Of a DNA stretch of 40,554 bases, positions 6,989-15,846 are shown piece after piece. The stretch comes from Spirochaetaceae bacterium. GTDB taxonomy: Bacteria; Spirochaetota; Spirochaetia; DSM-27196; SLAA01. The notes below the pieces were generated by a model. That model saw nothing but the letters and a program-made list of their open reading frames with translations, made no database searches and was not told the origin of the DNA. The first letter of the stretch is position 1; every line of letters starts with the position of its first letter. Position numbers and translations under genes: made by a program. The stretch is taken from the NCBI GenBank assembly GCA_003556605.1, contig PWQX01000116.1, positions 1 to 40,554 of the forward strand, read 5' to 3'.

Positions 6989-8728
6989 ATGATTACCCTC
7001 TTGCAGATTGCCGGTAGCCTTGGTCTTTTTCTGTTCGGCATGCGCACGATGAGCAACGGCATGCAACGGGCAGCGGGAGACCGGCTGCAGGCTATCTTGA
7101 GCTATATGACCGGACACCGTCTCACCGCGGTGGCGACTGGTTTGCTCTTGACCGTGCTTGTGCAATCCTCCTCGGCCTCAACTGTCATGGTTGTGAGCTT
7201 TGTAAATGCGTCGCTGCTTTCGCTTACCCAGGCCGTCGGCGTAATCATGGGCGCCAACATCGGCACAACGCTAACCGGCTGGCTGGTCGCCTCGGTCGGG
7301 TTGGACGTGAACGTTACCGCCGCCGCGCTGCCGGCTATCGGTGTTGGGGCGGTGCTGGTGTTCAGCCGGAAGCTTCGCCGAACACCCCACGGTGAGGCGC
7401 TGATCGGCTTCGGCATTATCTTTCTGGGCCTGTCTTTTCTGCGTGATTCGGTACCGGATGTCTCTGATTACCCCCAAGTGCTTGAGTACTTCACGCTGTT
7501 CGGCGGTTATGGGGCTCTGTCGGTGCTCCTATTCGTCTTGGCAGGAGGGGTGCTCACCGTACTAGTACAGTCTTCCTCAGCCGCGATAGCTATTACGCTT
7601 ACCGCGGCGTTCGCCGGATGGATCGATTACCCGAGTGCAGCAGCTGTCATACTAGGCGAGAATCTGGGAACCACGATTACGGCCAATGTTGCGGCCATTG
7701 GCGGTACGCTTTCGGCGCGCCGCGCCGCGCGCGCGCACTTAGTGTTCAACGCCATCGGCGTTTTCTGGATGGTCGCGGTGTTCCCGTTGGCGCTTGCGCT
7801 GGTGGATTGGATCATGCCCGGCTCACCGTATTCGATTCAGGGTATTCACAGCGCTCTGCCGGCGCATCTTGCGATGTTTCACACTTTGTTTAATGTGACG
7901 AACACCTCACTGTGTATAGGATTTGTGCCTCGCTTGGTGCGGCTGGTGAATCGGGCAGTTCCCGGAACCGACGACGAACGTGAGATAGGGAGCTACCGGT
8001 TGCCGATTGTGGGCGAGGAGGTGCATCAGTCTCCTGAGTTTTATCTTGTAGAAGTACGCAGCGAGATCGCGAAGCTCGGAGCGCTCGCGGAGAAGATGTT
8101 TGCCCGACTGCACGGCGTGTTCGTGGCCGACGAGGCCGAGGCCGACCGGGTCGTAGCGATATTGGAGCGTGAAGAGCGTTTCACTGATGAGATGCGCGAT
8201 CAGCTTACGGAGTTTCTGGCCTCGTTCTCGATGGAAAGCCTCACCAAGCGCGGTGCCACCGATGTCGCCGCCATGCTGCGGGTGGTGGATGAGCTGGAAA
8301 GTGTAGCCGACAGCTGCTTTAATTTGGGGTTGTTGGCCCAGCGCCGAGCCCGGAGAAAGCTACAAGTCGACCCGCAAGCGCTTCGCGGTCTCAGTGAGTA
8401 TTTCGAGCTAGTTTCAAGTTTCCTAGCATTCATTCGTGAGCATCTCAATGAGCGCGTCACGGCCGAGGAGTTTCGGGCGGCGCGAGCTCTCGAAGAACGG
8501 GTGGACAATGAGCGTAATCGGCTCAAGAAGGCTGCACGAAAGCGATTACAGGGCGGCGGCAACGTACGTACCGAGCTGCTGCTGATCGATATGATCGCGC
8601 ATCTGGAGCACATCGGCGACTACGCTCTAAACATCGCCCAATCGCTGGCTCCGCCGCCGGCACGGAATTCTGCGGGCGGTGCCGGGAAAAGGCGAGTGCG
8701 TTTCGGCCGTGGCGGCCACGAGCGATAA
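6989..8728 (+). CDS. Na/phosphate cotransporter (NptA/YjbB type) with PhoU-like C-terminal domain
   Basis: The N-terminal half (about 1-315) is a membrane domain with the two inverted repeats of the Na/Pi-cotransporter family: QSSSAST (59-65) with GANIGTT (88-94), and QSSSAAI (194-200) with GENLGTT (223-229). These QSSS motifs form the substrate and sodium site. The C-terminal part (about 350-555) is helical and PhoU-like (for example LAEKMFARLHGVF and MIAHLEHIGDYALNIAQSL). The length of 579 is usual for bacterial members. GGAAGG precedes the ATG by a good distance. It may import or export phosphate; the direction is not decided by sequence. The basic tail (GGAGKRRVRFGRGG) is probably cytoplasmic. 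Confidence 0.93.
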   Translation: MITLLQIAGSLGLFLFGMRTMSNGMQRAAGDRLQAILSYMTGHRLTAVATGLLLTVLVQSSSASTVMVVSFVNASLLSLTQAVGVIMGANIGTTLTGWLVASVGLDVNVTAAALPAIGVGAVLVFSRKLRRTPHGEALIGFGIIFLGLSFLRDSVPDVSDYPQVLEYFTLFGGYGALSVLLFVLAGGVLTVLVQSSSAAIAITLTAAFAGWIDYPSAAAVILGENLGTTITANVAAIGGTLSARRAARAHLVFNAIGVFWMVAVFPLALALVDWIMPGSPYSIQGIHSALPAHLAMFHTLFNVTNTSLCIGFVPRLVRLVNRAVPGTDDEREIGSYRLPIVGEEVHQSPEFYLVEVRSEIAKLGALAEKMFARLHGVFVADEAEADRVVAILEREERFTDEMRDQLTEFLASFSMESLTKRGATDVAAMLRVVDELESVADSCFNLGLLAQRRARRKLQVDPQALRGLSEYFELVSSFLAFIREHLNERVTAEEFRAARALEERVDNERNRLKKAARKRLQGGGNVRTELLLIDMIAHLEHIGDYALNIAQSLAPPPARNSAGGAGKRRVRFGRGGHER

Positions 8729-8851
8729 TGCGGTGGGCTCGGGCATGAGTCTCGTTCGCAGTATCCGGTACTGTATAGCAACATTTCACAGATTGAGCGA
8801 GTGTGGCATAATAGCCAACAACTACACCAATAAAAGGGATATCGTATAGCT

Positions 8852-10747
8852 ATGAAATCGTGGCGACTCACCGTAAAAATCGCGGCTCTCCCAGTATTGC
8901 TTGTCGTTCTCATGGCGTTGGCGTTTTATCTTTTGTTGCTCCCGGCTTTGCGAGCTCAGGCGGTAGAGCAGCGTAAGGATTCGGTTGCCCGCCTCAGCGA
9001 AGTAGCTTACCGGGCGGTGGAGCGGTATTACACGCGCGCGCAGCAGTCGGAGGTGAGCACGCAGTATGCGCAGGGAAACGCTGCCGAGTTGGTAACGGCG
9101 ATGGTCTATGGTGATGACGATTACCTTTTTATACTCGAGGACGCGTTACCGTACCCGCGCATGATCGCGCATCCGATTACGCCCCATCTGGAAGGACAGG
9201 TTCTCGCAGGCGAGCAGTTCGAGCGCGCGTGGTATGCCCACGGCGCCGGCGGAGATCGCATTGAGTACCGTGACCGCGACAAAAACGTGATGCAGGCATT
9301 AGTGGAGACGGTGCGTAGTTACGGCAGCGGCTACGTCGGTTACTATCGGGCGCGCCCGGCGGCTGACGGTGCAGTCACGGATGAAGTGTATCCCAAGGAG
9401 GTTCACGCTCGCCGTTTCGAACCCTGGGGATGGGTAGTCGCCACCGGGGCATACGTTGACGACGTCGAACAACAGGCTGCGGCGTTTGCTTACGGTATTG
9501 GTGTGATACTTGCGGTGGTTCTGATTGTGGTGGCCGGCGTGTCTGTACTAGTGGCCGAACGTATCGCAGCGCCGATTCGCGAGACGACAGCCGCGCTGCG
9601 CCGAATGTCCGACGGTGATCTGAGCACTGAGCTGCAGGTGTTTACGGTAGATGAAGGTGGGCGAATGTGCGCAAGCTTCAACAGTTTCTCGGCCGGCTTG
9701 CGCCGCACGATTAAGGCCGTTGGTTCTTCAATAGCATCGCTGGACAGCGTCGGTGAATCGCTCTCGGTGAGTATACAGGCGACCCGTTCAGCTGTGTACG
9801 AGGTCGCGGGACGTCTCGAGCGCCTCGCGGTGCAGGTGGGCGAAGACAACGAGGTAGTAGCGGAAGTGCACCGGGTTATGGCGGAGGGTACCGGCGATCT
9901 CTCGGCATTGGACGAAGGCGTTAGCGGGCAAGCCGCCGCGGTGACGCAGTCGTCGGCCGCGATTGAGGAAATGGTCTCTAATATCGGATCGGTGGCCAAG
10001 AGTCTCGAAGGCAACGCGCAAGAGGTGCGGAAGCTCGCGGAGGCTTCCAGCACCGGCCGGGAGAAGCTCGAGCACACCAATGTCATGATTGCCGAGATTG
10101 GTAAACGCTCCGATGCTCTGTTGGAGACCAACGAAGCGATGAAGGCGATCGCCGAGCAGACGAATCTCTTGGCGATGAACGCGGCTATCGAAGCTGCGCA
10201 CGCCGGCGAAGCGGGCAAGGGTTTCGCCGTTGTGGCCGACGAGATTAGGCGGCTTTCCGAGGCCGCCGACGAGCAGTCGCGGAATACGGCCGAGGTGCTG
10301 CAGTTCACCAAGAGCTCGATTGATACTGTGGTGGGTTCCTCGCGCGAGGTCGAACAAGCGTTTAGCGCGATGCTGCGTACGCTGGAAGCGGTGGAGCGTC
10401 GCGGTGAGGAGATGCGCGCGGCCATGGACGAGCAGAGCGCGGGCGGCTCGCAAATACTGAACGGTCTCAGTCAGATCAAAGACGCAACGTTTGCGTTACA
10501 AGAGGTCAGGGGACGCGTGACCGAGGAGAATAGGCGGGTTAGCGGCGGCATAGACTCGTTGAGGCGATTATCCGATGAGGTCAGGGGAATCATTAGCGAG
10601 ATGTCGCGCGGGCATGCGGAGATAAACACTGCGGTGCTGAGCGTCGCTGAGCATAGTGACGAGAACCGCGCACGCATCGCCGAGCTACAGCGTCTGATCG
10701 ACCGCTTTGATACGGGCGAGGAAATCGGGGTCACTCAGAAGCAATAA
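8852..10747 (+). CDS. Methyl-accepting chemotaxis protein with periplasmic Cache domain
   Basis: The 631-residue receptor has a first membrane segment (about 7-31), a single Cache-type sensor (about 35-205; YLFILEDALPYPRMIAHP and the later EVYPKEVHARRFEPWGWVVATGAY are typical of the sCache_2 group), a second membrane segment (about 211-233), a HAMP domain (about 234-290) and a long signalling domain. The highly conserved hairpin tip EQTNLLAMNAAIEAAHAG starts near residue 435. sCache_2 domains often bind small organic acids, but the ligand here is unknown. There is no C-terminal CheR-docking pentapeptide. The 5' flank has CATAAT at 8807-8812 as a weak -10. The 3' end overlaps the next gene, on the other strand, by 17 bases. 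Confidence 0.95.
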   Translation: MKSWRLTVKIAALPVLLVVLMALAFYLLLLPALRAQAVEQRKDSVARLSEVAYRAVERYYTRAQQSEVSTQYAQGNAAELVTAMVYGDDDYLFILEDALPYPRMIAHPITPHLEGQVLAGEQFERAWYAHGAGGDRIEYRDRDKNVMQALVETVRSYGSGYVGYYRARPAADGAVTDEVYPKEVHARRFEPWGWVVATGAYVDDVEQQAAAFAYGIGVILAVVLIVVAGVSVLVAERIAAPIRETTAALRRMSDGDLSTELQVFTVDEGGRMCASFNSFSAGLRRTIKAVGSSIASLDSVGESLSVSIQATRSAVYEVAGRLERLAVQVGEDNEVVAEVHRVMAEGTGDLSALDEGVSGQAAAVTQSSAAIEEMVSNIGSVAKSLEGNAQEVRKLAEASSTGREKLEHTNVMIAEIGKRSDALLETNEAMKAIAEQTNLLAMNAAIEAAHAGEAGKGFAVVADEIRRLSEAADEQSRNTAEVLQFTKSSIDTVVGSSREVEQAFSAMLRTLEAVERRGEEMRAAMDEQSAGGSQILNGLSQIKDATFALQEVRGRVTEENRRVSGGIDSLRRLSDEVRGIISEMSRGHAEINTAVLSVAEHSDENRARIAELQRLIDRFDTGEEIGVTQKQ

Positions 10748-11231
10748 GGGTGTCGCTTGAGCTCTGCTCGCAGTAATCGCAGTCGCGGTCGGCGTGGCTG
10801 CAGAAGTAGCCGAGCTTCTCATTCCAGCGGACTTTCTCGAACGGGCAAGTTTCGTAGTAGCGAACGAACTGCAGAAGCCGGTCAAAGACCATCTCGGAGA
10901 TGCGATGCTCCATCTGGCACGCCTCAGCTTCAGCCGTTTCTTTCTCGACCCCGAGCACCTTTACAAAGAAGTCTTTGAGCGCGCGGTACTTCCCCATGAT
11001 GTGTTCGGCCACACCGCGGCCCTCGTCGGTAAGCGTGATAAGGTCGTACGGAGCGTAGTTGATCAGGCCCTTTTTCGACAAGGTTCGTAACGCCCCGGTG
11101 ACTGAAGCGTTGATGACCCCGAGTTCTTGCGCAATATCGGTGACGCGAGCAGCCCTCTTGCGTTGTTCGATGATGTAAATCGCCTTGAGATACATCTCAA
11201 GGCTCTCGCTTAGCGTCCGCTGACCCGGCAT
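10731..11231 (-). CDS. DtxR family metalloregulator, iron-type site, with cysteine-rich tail
   Basis: A winged helix (about 5-70) is followed by the dimerisation/metal domain. Cys105, Glu108 and His109 match DtxR Cys102, Glu105 and His106, the iron-type primary site. The ancillary-site residues are not kept: the positions of DtxR His79 and Glu83 are Tyr82 and Lys86 here. In place of an SH3 domain there is a short tail with four cysteines (129, 144, 151, 154; the last pair as CDYC), a possible extra metal or iron-sulphur site. The length of 166 fits SH3-less family members. The stop lies inside the chemoreceptor gene (17-base overlap). A -10-like CGTAAT ends only eight bases before the ATG, so the mRNA may be leaderless. 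Targets are unknown; inverted repeats at 11258-11325 are candidates. Confidence 0.92.
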   Translation of the reverse strand: MPGQRTLSESLEMYLKAIYIIEQRKRAARVTDIAQELGVINASVTGALRTLSKKGLINYAPYDLITLTDEGRGVAEHIMGKYRALKDFFVKVLGVEKETAEAEACQMEHRISEMVFDRLLQFVRYYETCPFEKVRWNEKLGYFCSHADRDCDYCEQSSSDTLIASE

Positions 11232-11239
11232 ACCTACAC

Positions 11240-11325
11240 ATTACGCCTGGTGCGCTGAAGGTGTCAATGCAGCAGCTTCACACCTTGCCACTTTATGCAA
11301 CCGTAATACGCTTATTGTTGCGTAT
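11240..11325. promoter_or_regulatory. Divergent regulatory region with two inverted repeats
   Basis: On the minus strand TTGACA (bases 11262-11267) and CGTAAT (11240-11245), 16 apart, form a promoter for the DtxR-type gene. An inverted repeat AAGGTGT (11258-11264)/ACACCTT (11280-11286) overlaps that -35, and a second, ATACGC (11306-11311)/GCGTAT (11320-11325) with eight bases between, lies further upstream. On the plus strand TTGCGT (11354-11359) and TAGAGT (11377-11382), 17 apart, may serve the acyl-CoA synthetase operon. That the repeats are operators is inferred from position and symmetry only. Confidence 0.4.
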
Positions 11326-11435
11326 CCTGCATTAAGGCTCTGCGGTTGCGCCCTTGCGTGATGGCTATGGCTCCTGTAGAGTCGAAGTATCGCTGAAAAA
11401 GCTTGTGTATTGAGCACATTAAACGAGGAGAAATC

Positions 11436-13202
11436 ATGAAACGCGATCTCGAGCCATGGCGTTTTCTTGACCAGTATCGGGGAACCCATTTCAACGGGGA
11501 GTGGCCGACCTTACCGCAGCTGTTCCGGATTACTACGGAGCGGCATCCGGAACGGCGCTGTTTCTCGATCTACGAACCCGACAATCTGTTTTTGTCCTAT
11601 CGGGAGGCATGGCGGGCGATTAGCGCCGTTGCCCGCCATCTGGTTAAGGTCAAGATTAAACCGGGAGACTTGGTTGCCTTGACGGGCAAGAACTCACCAG
11701 AGTGGACGGTCGCCTATCTGGCGATTCTGTTCGCCGGTGGGACGGTGGTACCGCTCGATTACCAACTGAAGAGCGATGAGATCGAGGCCTTGATGAAGTT
11801 TGCAGGTGTGCGCGCGCTTTTTGTCGACGAAGAGAAGTTCGACGAAATCGATCCCAAGAACAAGCTTAAACTGCGTGATCGAATCTCGCTTGCAAAAGCG
11901 AGCCCGAACTACATCATGGAGATCGCTGCTGCCGGCAAGGCTGATACCGCAGCCGATAGTCCGACTGAAAAGACGAACGAAGACCTCCCGGGCTTTTCTC
12001 AGACGCAGGAGCACGACCTCGCCGCGATCTTGTTTACCTCGGGTACCACGGGCAACCAAAAGGGCGTAATGCTGACGCACCGCAATCTTGTGAGTGACTG
12101 TTTCCTCGCTCAAGAGAAGATGAACATCTTGGTGGACGACGTGTTTTACGCGTTGCTGCCGCTGCACCATTCGTACTGCATGCTGGCGGTGTTCATTGAA
12201 GCGATTTCAATCGGCTGTGAAGTGGTTTTCGCCAAGAAATTGGTCGTCAATCAAATCTTGAAAGATCTAAAACAGGGCCGGGTGACGATGTTTCTTGCGA
12301 TCCCGATGCTGTTCAATAAAATGCTCAAGGGCCTCATGCGCGGCGTCCGCGAGAAGGGCATAGTGGTGTACGGGGTGATACGCGGGCTCATGGCGCTATC
12401 GGGTGCAACCAAGAAAATGCTTGGTATGAACCCCGGCAAGGTCCTGTTTCGCGGAATACGGGGCAAGCTCTCACTGGACACCAACCGCATCTGCATCTGC
12501 GGTGGCGGGCCGCTGCCCAGCACGACCTTCAAGGCGTTCAACCAGTTGGGAGTTGATTTCGTACAGGGCTACGGCTTGACCGAGACCTCACCGATTCTTA
12601 CGCTCAATCCGGTGGATCACTATAAAGAACAGTCGGTTGGTCAAGTTCTCGTCGGTGTCCAGATGCGCATCGATGATCCCGACGAGCGCGGTAACGGTGA
12701 GATTGTCGTAAGAGGCCCGATGGTCATGCAGGGGTACTACAAGAACGAGCGCGCGACAGCGGAGGCCTTTACCGAAGACGGCTGGCTGCGGACGGGTGAC
12801 GTCGGCTACCTTGACGATGAGAATTACCTTTACCTGACGGGTCGCAAGAAATCAATGATCGTAACCGAGGGCGGTAAGAACGTTTTCCCGGAGGAGATTG
12901 AAGATCACTTTCAGCTCTACGACGAGCTGGAGCAGATTATGGTGCGTGGGTACCTCAAGGACGAACGGATGCGCACCGAGGGTATTGAGGCGCTTGTGTA
13001 CCCCAACTATGAGTTCTTTGGGGTTGAGGGTCCGGAAACCGATGCCGCTTCGGCGGAGCGCATGAAGGCGCGGATCGACGAGATCGTTGCCGAGGTAAAC
13101 CGCGACCTCATGCCGTATAAACGTATTGAGCGTGTGCAGATGCTCAGTGAACCGATGGAAATGACTACCACCAAGAAGGTGAAACGGCATAAGGTTGATT
13201 AA
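11436..13202 (+). CDS. AMP-forming acyl-CoA synthetase (long-chain fatty acid CoA ligase family)
   Basis: The 588-residue enzyme activates a carboxylic acid with ATP and CoA. Motifs: P-loop LFTSGTTGNQKGVMLTH (about 198-214), GYGLTETSPI, the GDVGYLDDENYLYLTGRKK hinge region, NVFPEEIE and a C-terminal KKVKRHKV with the catalytic lysine region. The order and length fit long-chain fatty-acid ligases. ATG at 11436 is chosen because GAGGAG lies seven bases before it; an in-frame TTG at 11403 has no such support. It is the first gene of a unit with a BCCT transporter, a betaine-binding lipoprotein and a trypsin-fold protein. Given those neighbours a betaine- or carnitine-type acid is a possible substrate, but nothing in the sequence shows it. 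Confidence 0.92.
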   Translation: MKRDLEPWRFLDQYRGTHFNGEWPTLPQLFRITTERHPERRCFSIYEPDNLFLSYREAWRAISAVARHLVKVKIKPGDLVALTGKNSPEWTVAYLAILFAGGTVVPLDYQLKSDEIEALMKFAGVRALFVDEEKFDEIDPKNKLKLRDRISLAKASPNYIMEIAAAGKADTAADSPTEKTNEDLPGFSQTQEHDLAAILFTSGTTGNQKGVMLTHRNLVSDCFLAQEKMNILVDDVFYALLPLHHSYCMLAVFIEAISIGCEVVFAKKLVVNQILKDLKQGRVTMFLAIPMLFNKMLKGLMRGVREKGIVVYGVIRGLMALSGATKKMLGMNPGKVLFRGIRGKLSLDTNRICICGGGPLPSTTFKAFNQLGVDFVQGYGLTETSPILTLNPVDHYKEQSVGQVLVGVQMRIDDPDERGNGEIVVRGPMVMQGYYKNERATAEAFTEDGWLRTGDVGYLDDENYLYLTGRKKSMIVTEGGKNVFPEEIEDHFQLYDELEQIMVRGYLKDERMRTEGIEALVYPNYEFFGVEGPETDAASAERMKARIDEIVAEVNRDLMPYKRIERVQMLSEPMEMTTTKKVKRHKVD

Positions 13203-13212
13203 GGCGTATATC

Positions 13213-14889
13213 ATGAGCGAGACTGATAGACTTAACACAGACGAGCTTGAAGCCGAACAGAAATGGTACAGCATCGACGTGCACCCATACGTTTTTTTCA
13301 TCTCTGCAGCTCTCATCATCGGCACGGTTTTGTTTACCATTATCAACCACGAGGATGTACTCGGGCTGTTCGAACAGATACAGCTCTTCATAGCAGAGAC
13401 CGCGGGTTGGTTCTTGGTATTGACCATGAACGTCATCCTCATATTTGTGCTGGCGCTGCTGGTCGGCCGTTACGGCGATGTTCGACTTGGGGGTGAGTAC
13501 GCTGTTCCCGAGTTCACGATGCGTGCGTGGTTCGCGATGCTGTTTAGTGCCGGGATGGGGATCGGTCTGTTATTCTACGGCGTTGCCGAGCCGATGTTCC
13601 ACTTCGTAGTATCGCCGCTGGCGGAGCCCGGGACGGCGGATGCGGCACGGGTTGCGATGGACCTCACCTTCCTGCACTGGGGCTTGCACCCCTGGGCGGT
13701 ATACTCAATGGTTGGGTTGTCGCTTGCGTTTTTCTGTTTCAATAAAGGCTTGCCGCTGTCGATCCGCTCGGTGTTTTATCCGGTGCTGGGTGAGCGGATC
13801 TACGGACCAATCGGTAACCTCATTGATATTCTCGCTACCATCGCCACCCTGTTTGGGGTAGCCACCTCACTGGGTTTGGGTGTTCAGCAAGTAAACGCCG
13901 GGCTCGATCACCTGTTTGATATCGGCCAGAGCCCGGGCATTCAGGTGGCCTTGATCGCGGGCATTACCATGTTGGCGACCTGGTCGGTTGTGGCGGGGTT
14001 GAAGGCCGGTATCCGGCGCCTATCGGAAATCAACCTGCTTCTGGCGGTCCTGCTGTTGCTGTTCGTGCTCGCGCTGGGGCCCACTTTGTTCATCCTGAAC
14101 GCGTTTGGTGAGAATATCGGTTACTACGTGCAGCACCTGCCGCAGCTGGCAACTTGGAACGAGACCTACGAGGGCACGAGCTGGCAGCACGGCTGGACGG
14201 TGTTTTACTGGGGCTGGTGGATCGCGTGGTCACCGTTCGTTGGGATGTTTATCGCGCGTGTGTCGTACGGGCGCACGGTGCGTGAGTTCATTCTGGGTGT
14301 ACTGTTTGTGCCGACTTTGATCACATTCCTGTGGATCACGGTATTCGGCAACAGCGCCCTGAACATCGAGTTGCTCGGCGCGGGCGGAATGGCGGAAGCG
14401 GTGCAGGACAATATTCCGGTGGCGTTGTTCTTGCTGTTTGAAAACTTCCCGCTGGCTCAGGTGACCTCCGGGTTGGCGGTGTTGGTAATCATCACGTTCT
14501 TTGTGACTTCTTCCGACTCGGGGTCAATGGTGATCGATATCATCACCGCCGGGGGTAATCCCGACCCGCCGGTGCTGCAGCGGCTATTCTGGGCAATTCT
14601 CGAGGGTGTTGTTGCAGCTACGCTGCTGGTCGGCGGCGGGCTGGTTGCGCTGCAGACTGCGGCGATCGCGACCGGACTGCCGTTTGCCGCGGTGCTTCTG
14701 TTCATGTGTTACAGTCTGAGAAAGGGGCTCGCGGAGTATTCCGGGCCGCAGGGTTTTGCGCTGCCGCCGTATGAACACGGGCGAACGCTGCGGACGACCG
14801 TTACCTATCCCACGCCGGGGACATTCGGACGGAGGCGATTCCTATTAGGACGCAGGAAACCCAAGCGTCCGGCCGGAGGTGCGCAATGA
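13213..14889 (+). CDS. BCCT family betaine/carnitine/choline transporter
   Basis: The 558-residue, twelve-helix secondary transporter carries quaternary ammonium compounds with sodium or protons, or exchanges them. Family marks: GMGIGLLFYGVAEP, HWGLHPWAVYSMVGLSLAFF, the aromatic box in YWGWWIAWSPFVGMFIAR and FFVTSSDSGSMV. The sequence GMGIG is the sodium-coupled glycine-betaine type pattern rather than the carnitine-antiporter (CaiT) pattern. The ATG at 13213 lies 10 bases after the stop of the synthetase gene with AAGG before it. The C-terminal tail is short and basic (GRRRFLLGRRKPKR), a feature often linked to osmotic regulation. The next gene starts inside its stop codon (ATGA overlap). 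Confidence 0.95.
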   Translation: MSETDRLNTDELEAEQKWYSIDVHPYVFFISAALIIGTVLFTIINHEDVLGLFEQIQLFIAETAGWFLVLTMNVILIFVLALLVGRYGDVRLGGEYAVPEFTMRAWFAMLFSAGMGIGLLFYGVAEPMFHFVVSPLAEPGTADAARVAMDLTFLHWGLHPWAVYSMVGLSLAFFCFNKGLPLSIRSVFYPVLGERIYGPIGNLIDILATIATLFGVATSLGLGVQQVNAGLDHLFDIGQSPGIQVALIAGITMLATWSVVAGLKAGIRRLSEINLLLAVLLLLFVLALGPTLFILNAFGENIGYYVQHLPQLATWNETYEGTSWQHGWTVFYWGWWIAWSPFVGMFIARVSYGRTVREFILGVLFVPTLITFLWITVFGNSALNIELLGAGGMAEAVQDNIPVALFLLFENFPLAQVTSGLAVLVIITFFVTSSDSGSMVIDIITAGGNPDPPVLQRLFWAILEGVVAATLLVGGGLVALQTAAIATGLPFAAVLLFMCYSLRKGLAEYSGPQGFALPPYEHGRTLRTTVTYPTPGTFGRRRFLLGRRKPKRPAGGAQ

Positions 14890-15839
14890 ACTGTGCGTTT
14901 ATGACGTTCCGAATGCGTCTTGTTGCGCTTGTTGTCGTGACGCTCGCAACTGCCAGTTTCTGTGCTCCGGCTGAACCGGATGTTGAGGAACCGCCTGAGC
15001 GCCGCGAAGAGACGGTGCGCATTGTGTACGTTCCGTGGTCGAGCGAGATCGCGAGCAGCAATCTGCTGCGGGCGGTATTGCAGGAGCGGCTCGGGTACCG
15101 CGTTGAGTTAATCGCGCGCGAGCCGGAGGGAATGTGGGCGGCGATCGCCGGCGGCGAGGCAGATGTGTCGGTGTCGGCGTGGCTGCCGTTGACCCACGAT
15201 GAGTATTTCAAGCAGTACGGCGAGCGCGTAGTGGACCTCGGCCCCCACGTTGAGGGAGTACGAACCGGGTTGGTGATACCGCGGGTGAGCGTAGGGCGCC
15301 AGACCGGTGAGACCGGCCGGCGGGTGCGGCCCTATATTCCGGTGACCTCTATCGAAGAGCTTGGTCAGTACGCCGATAGGTTTGATAACCGGATTATGGG
15401 TATAGATCCGGAAGCCGGTGTGATGATGCGCGCGCGGGAGGCACTCGGGGTCTACGGGCTTGAAGACGATTTCCGAGTCGTAGAGGCCGACGAACAGCGC
15501 ATGGTTGAGGCTTTGAAGAGCGCAGTGCAAAGGCAGGAGTGGATCGTGGTCACCGGGTGGACGCCGCACTGGGTATTCAGTCGGTGGGACCTCGCGTTCT
15601 TGGATGATCCGAAGAATGTCTTTGGAGATACCGAAGCGATACATACCATCGTACGCGAAGGCTTAGCCGACGAGATGCCGGAGTTATATGGCGTTCTCGA
15701 TCGCTTCTTCTGGGAGGTTAGAGACATGTCGCGCCTGATGCTTTGGATCGAACAGCAGGACGGGGTTGATCCTTATGGCTCCGCCCAGCGCTGGATCCGG
15801 ACTAACCGTGACCGCGTAGACGCATGGGTTGGGAAGTGA
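14886..15839 (+). CDS. Glycine-betaine-type substrate-binding lipoprotein (OpuAC/ProX family)
   Basis: A signal peptide (about residues 8-25) ends in a relaxed lipobox (TASFC), so the mature protein should be a membrane-anchored lipoprotein starting at the cysteine. The rest is an OpuAC-type binding fold: VRIVYVPWSSEIASSNLL at the start, AIAGGEADVSVSAWLPLTH, GIDPEAGVMMRARE and VVTGWTPHWVFSRWDL, with several tryptophans that could form the aromatic cage for a quaternary amine. The length of 317 is usual. The gene overlaps the BCCT gene by 4 bases, so translation is coupled. No ABC ATPase or permease for betaine is in the window, so this is an orphan binding protein paired with a secondary carrier. 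Confidence 0.93.
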   Translation: MNCAFMTFRMRLVALVVVTLATASFCAPAEPDVEEPPERREETVRIVYVPWSSEIASSNLLRAVLQERLGYRVELIAREPEGMWAAIAGGEADVSVSAWLPLTHDEYFKQYGERVVDLGPHVEGVRTGLVIPRVSVGRQTGETGRRVRPYIPVTSIEELGQYADRFDNRIMGIDPEAGVMMRAREALGVYGLEDDFRVVEADEQRMVEALKSAVQRQEWIVVTGWTPHWVFSRWDLAFLDDPKNVFGDTEAIHTIVREGLADEMPELYGVLDRFFWEVRDMSRLMLWIEQQDGVDPYGSAQRWIRTNRDRVDAWVGK

Positions 15840-15846
15840 GATTGAC

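Noticed and set aside
9490-10425. Long minus-strand open frame opposite the chemoreceptor (311 codons)
   Set aside because: It lies wholly inside a convincing MCP gene. The product is serine/alanine-rich low-complexity, the usual shadow in GC-rich coding DNA.
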